DNA of 47,897 nt from Chloroflexota bacterium (GTDB taxonomy: Bacteria; Chloroflexota; Anaerolineae; UBA4142; SHND01). The stretch is taken from positions 1 to 47,897 of the forward strand of contig JAKOPZ010000214.1 in the NCBI GenBank assembly GCA_029778615.1. Direction: 5' to 3'. This document shows, piece after piece, positions 47,605 to 47,897 of this stretch. Position 1 is the first letter of the stretch; each line of letters opens with the position of its first letter. The notes beneath the pieces were generated by a model that was given only the letters and a program-made list of their open reading frames with translations, searched no databases and had not been told where the DNA came from. The position numbers and the translations under genes are program-made.

Positions 47605-47897
47605 AGCGCACCTCTTTTGGTCCGCAGGTTGAAACCTGTGGGCAAGGGTTCATGCTCAAGCAGTTCGTCACTTGCTTTTCCCTTGCCATTAGACTTTAGA
47701 CTAAGGATTTTCCGAATAGCAAATGGGCTTGGCTGCCCACTGTACCCTTCAGGAGGAGCAGTTCAGCGCGGATGAATCGCAAACCGGCTCAACTTTTTGC
47801 CAAGCCCCCCGAGACTTTAGCCAAGCGGTGTCTTTTTAGCGTCTCCAGTGTGAAATTGACGGCGGAGACGCAGGAGCGACGTGGTTCTGTTTAAATG
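47605..47897. other. right-end intergenic region with two hairpins
   Basis: No credible gene is seen in these 293 bases. CCGCAGGTT (47622-47630) and AACCTGTGG (47633-47641) form a near-perfect palindrome upstream of the giant gene. GCGTCTCC (47839-47846) and GGAGACGC (47864-47871) form a second hairpin. A weak leftward promoter (TTGCTA ... TAAAGT, near 47731-47702) may serve the giant gene. Confidence 0.45.

Noticed and set aside
47772-47894. 40-codon frame after an AGGAGGAG sequence at the right end
   Set aside because: Spacing from AGGAGGAG to ATG is about 13 bases, the product has no recognisable pattern and a hairpin lies inside it.

Overview
The window looks like a chromosomal segment of a CGCG-rich bacterium, most probably a Chloroflexota (Anaerolineae-like) lineage. 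This is inferred from the gene types: BTAD-domain STAND regulators, NarL-type kinases, a TPR lytic transglycosylase, secreted beta-helix proteins with Thr-Pro linkers and an ACT-domain malic enzyme. It is not based on a marker gene. I see no rRNA, tRNA, CRISPR array, phage or intact insertion sequence.

Layout. 1-6.4 kb: a secreted seven-bladed propeller protein, a small LuxR-type HTH protein, a large secreted PD40/CxxCH/discoidin-like protein and a small secreted protein. 6.5-14 kb, rightward: a NarL-type kinase and regulator pair, a TPR lytic transglycosylase, a subtilisin and an unrecognised protein. 14.2-15.9 kb: an NAD malic enzyme with an N-terminal ACT domain, followed by a probable 174-bp MITE inserted at its stop codon. 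16-26 kb, leftward: two tandem secreted beta-helix paralogues, a methyltransferase, a secreted tail-fibre-like/NTF2-like fusion, a 77-residue protein and a BTAD-ATPase-TPR regulator. 26.4-28.6 kb: a soluble kinase and a response regulator fused to a CpaE/TadZ-like ATPase. 28.7-39.8 kb: the Kdp potassium system, with two extra small membrane proteins. A divergent MarR-fusion/MFS efflux pair with a palindromic operator separates kdpFABC from kdpDE. 40-42.5 kb: dnaN, an SdpI-like protein and a Phd/PIN toxin-antitoxin pair whose toxin has an in-frame amber codon. 42.6-47.6 kb, leftward: a 1653-residue BTAD/cyclase-like/STAND/TM/WD40 protein.

How genes work together. The Kdp genes form a complete high-affinity K+ uptake and sensing module; tandem CTTGACC direct repeats upstream are a candidate KdpE site. 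The MarR fusion probably represses itself and the MFS pump. Four secreted proteins share one C-terminal module of about 90 residues, which suggests a common surface fate.

The most unusual signal is repeat DNA that has entered genes. There are five heptanucleotide tandem arrays: one supplies the kdpD start codon, one overlaps the dnaN stop and one is translated inside the STAND ATPase. A perfect 19-bp-arm palindrome is also translated in frame next to that ATPase's Walker A motif. Five 9-10-nt C tracts lie in-frame on coding strands, and dispersed palindromes and MITE-like elements sit between genes.
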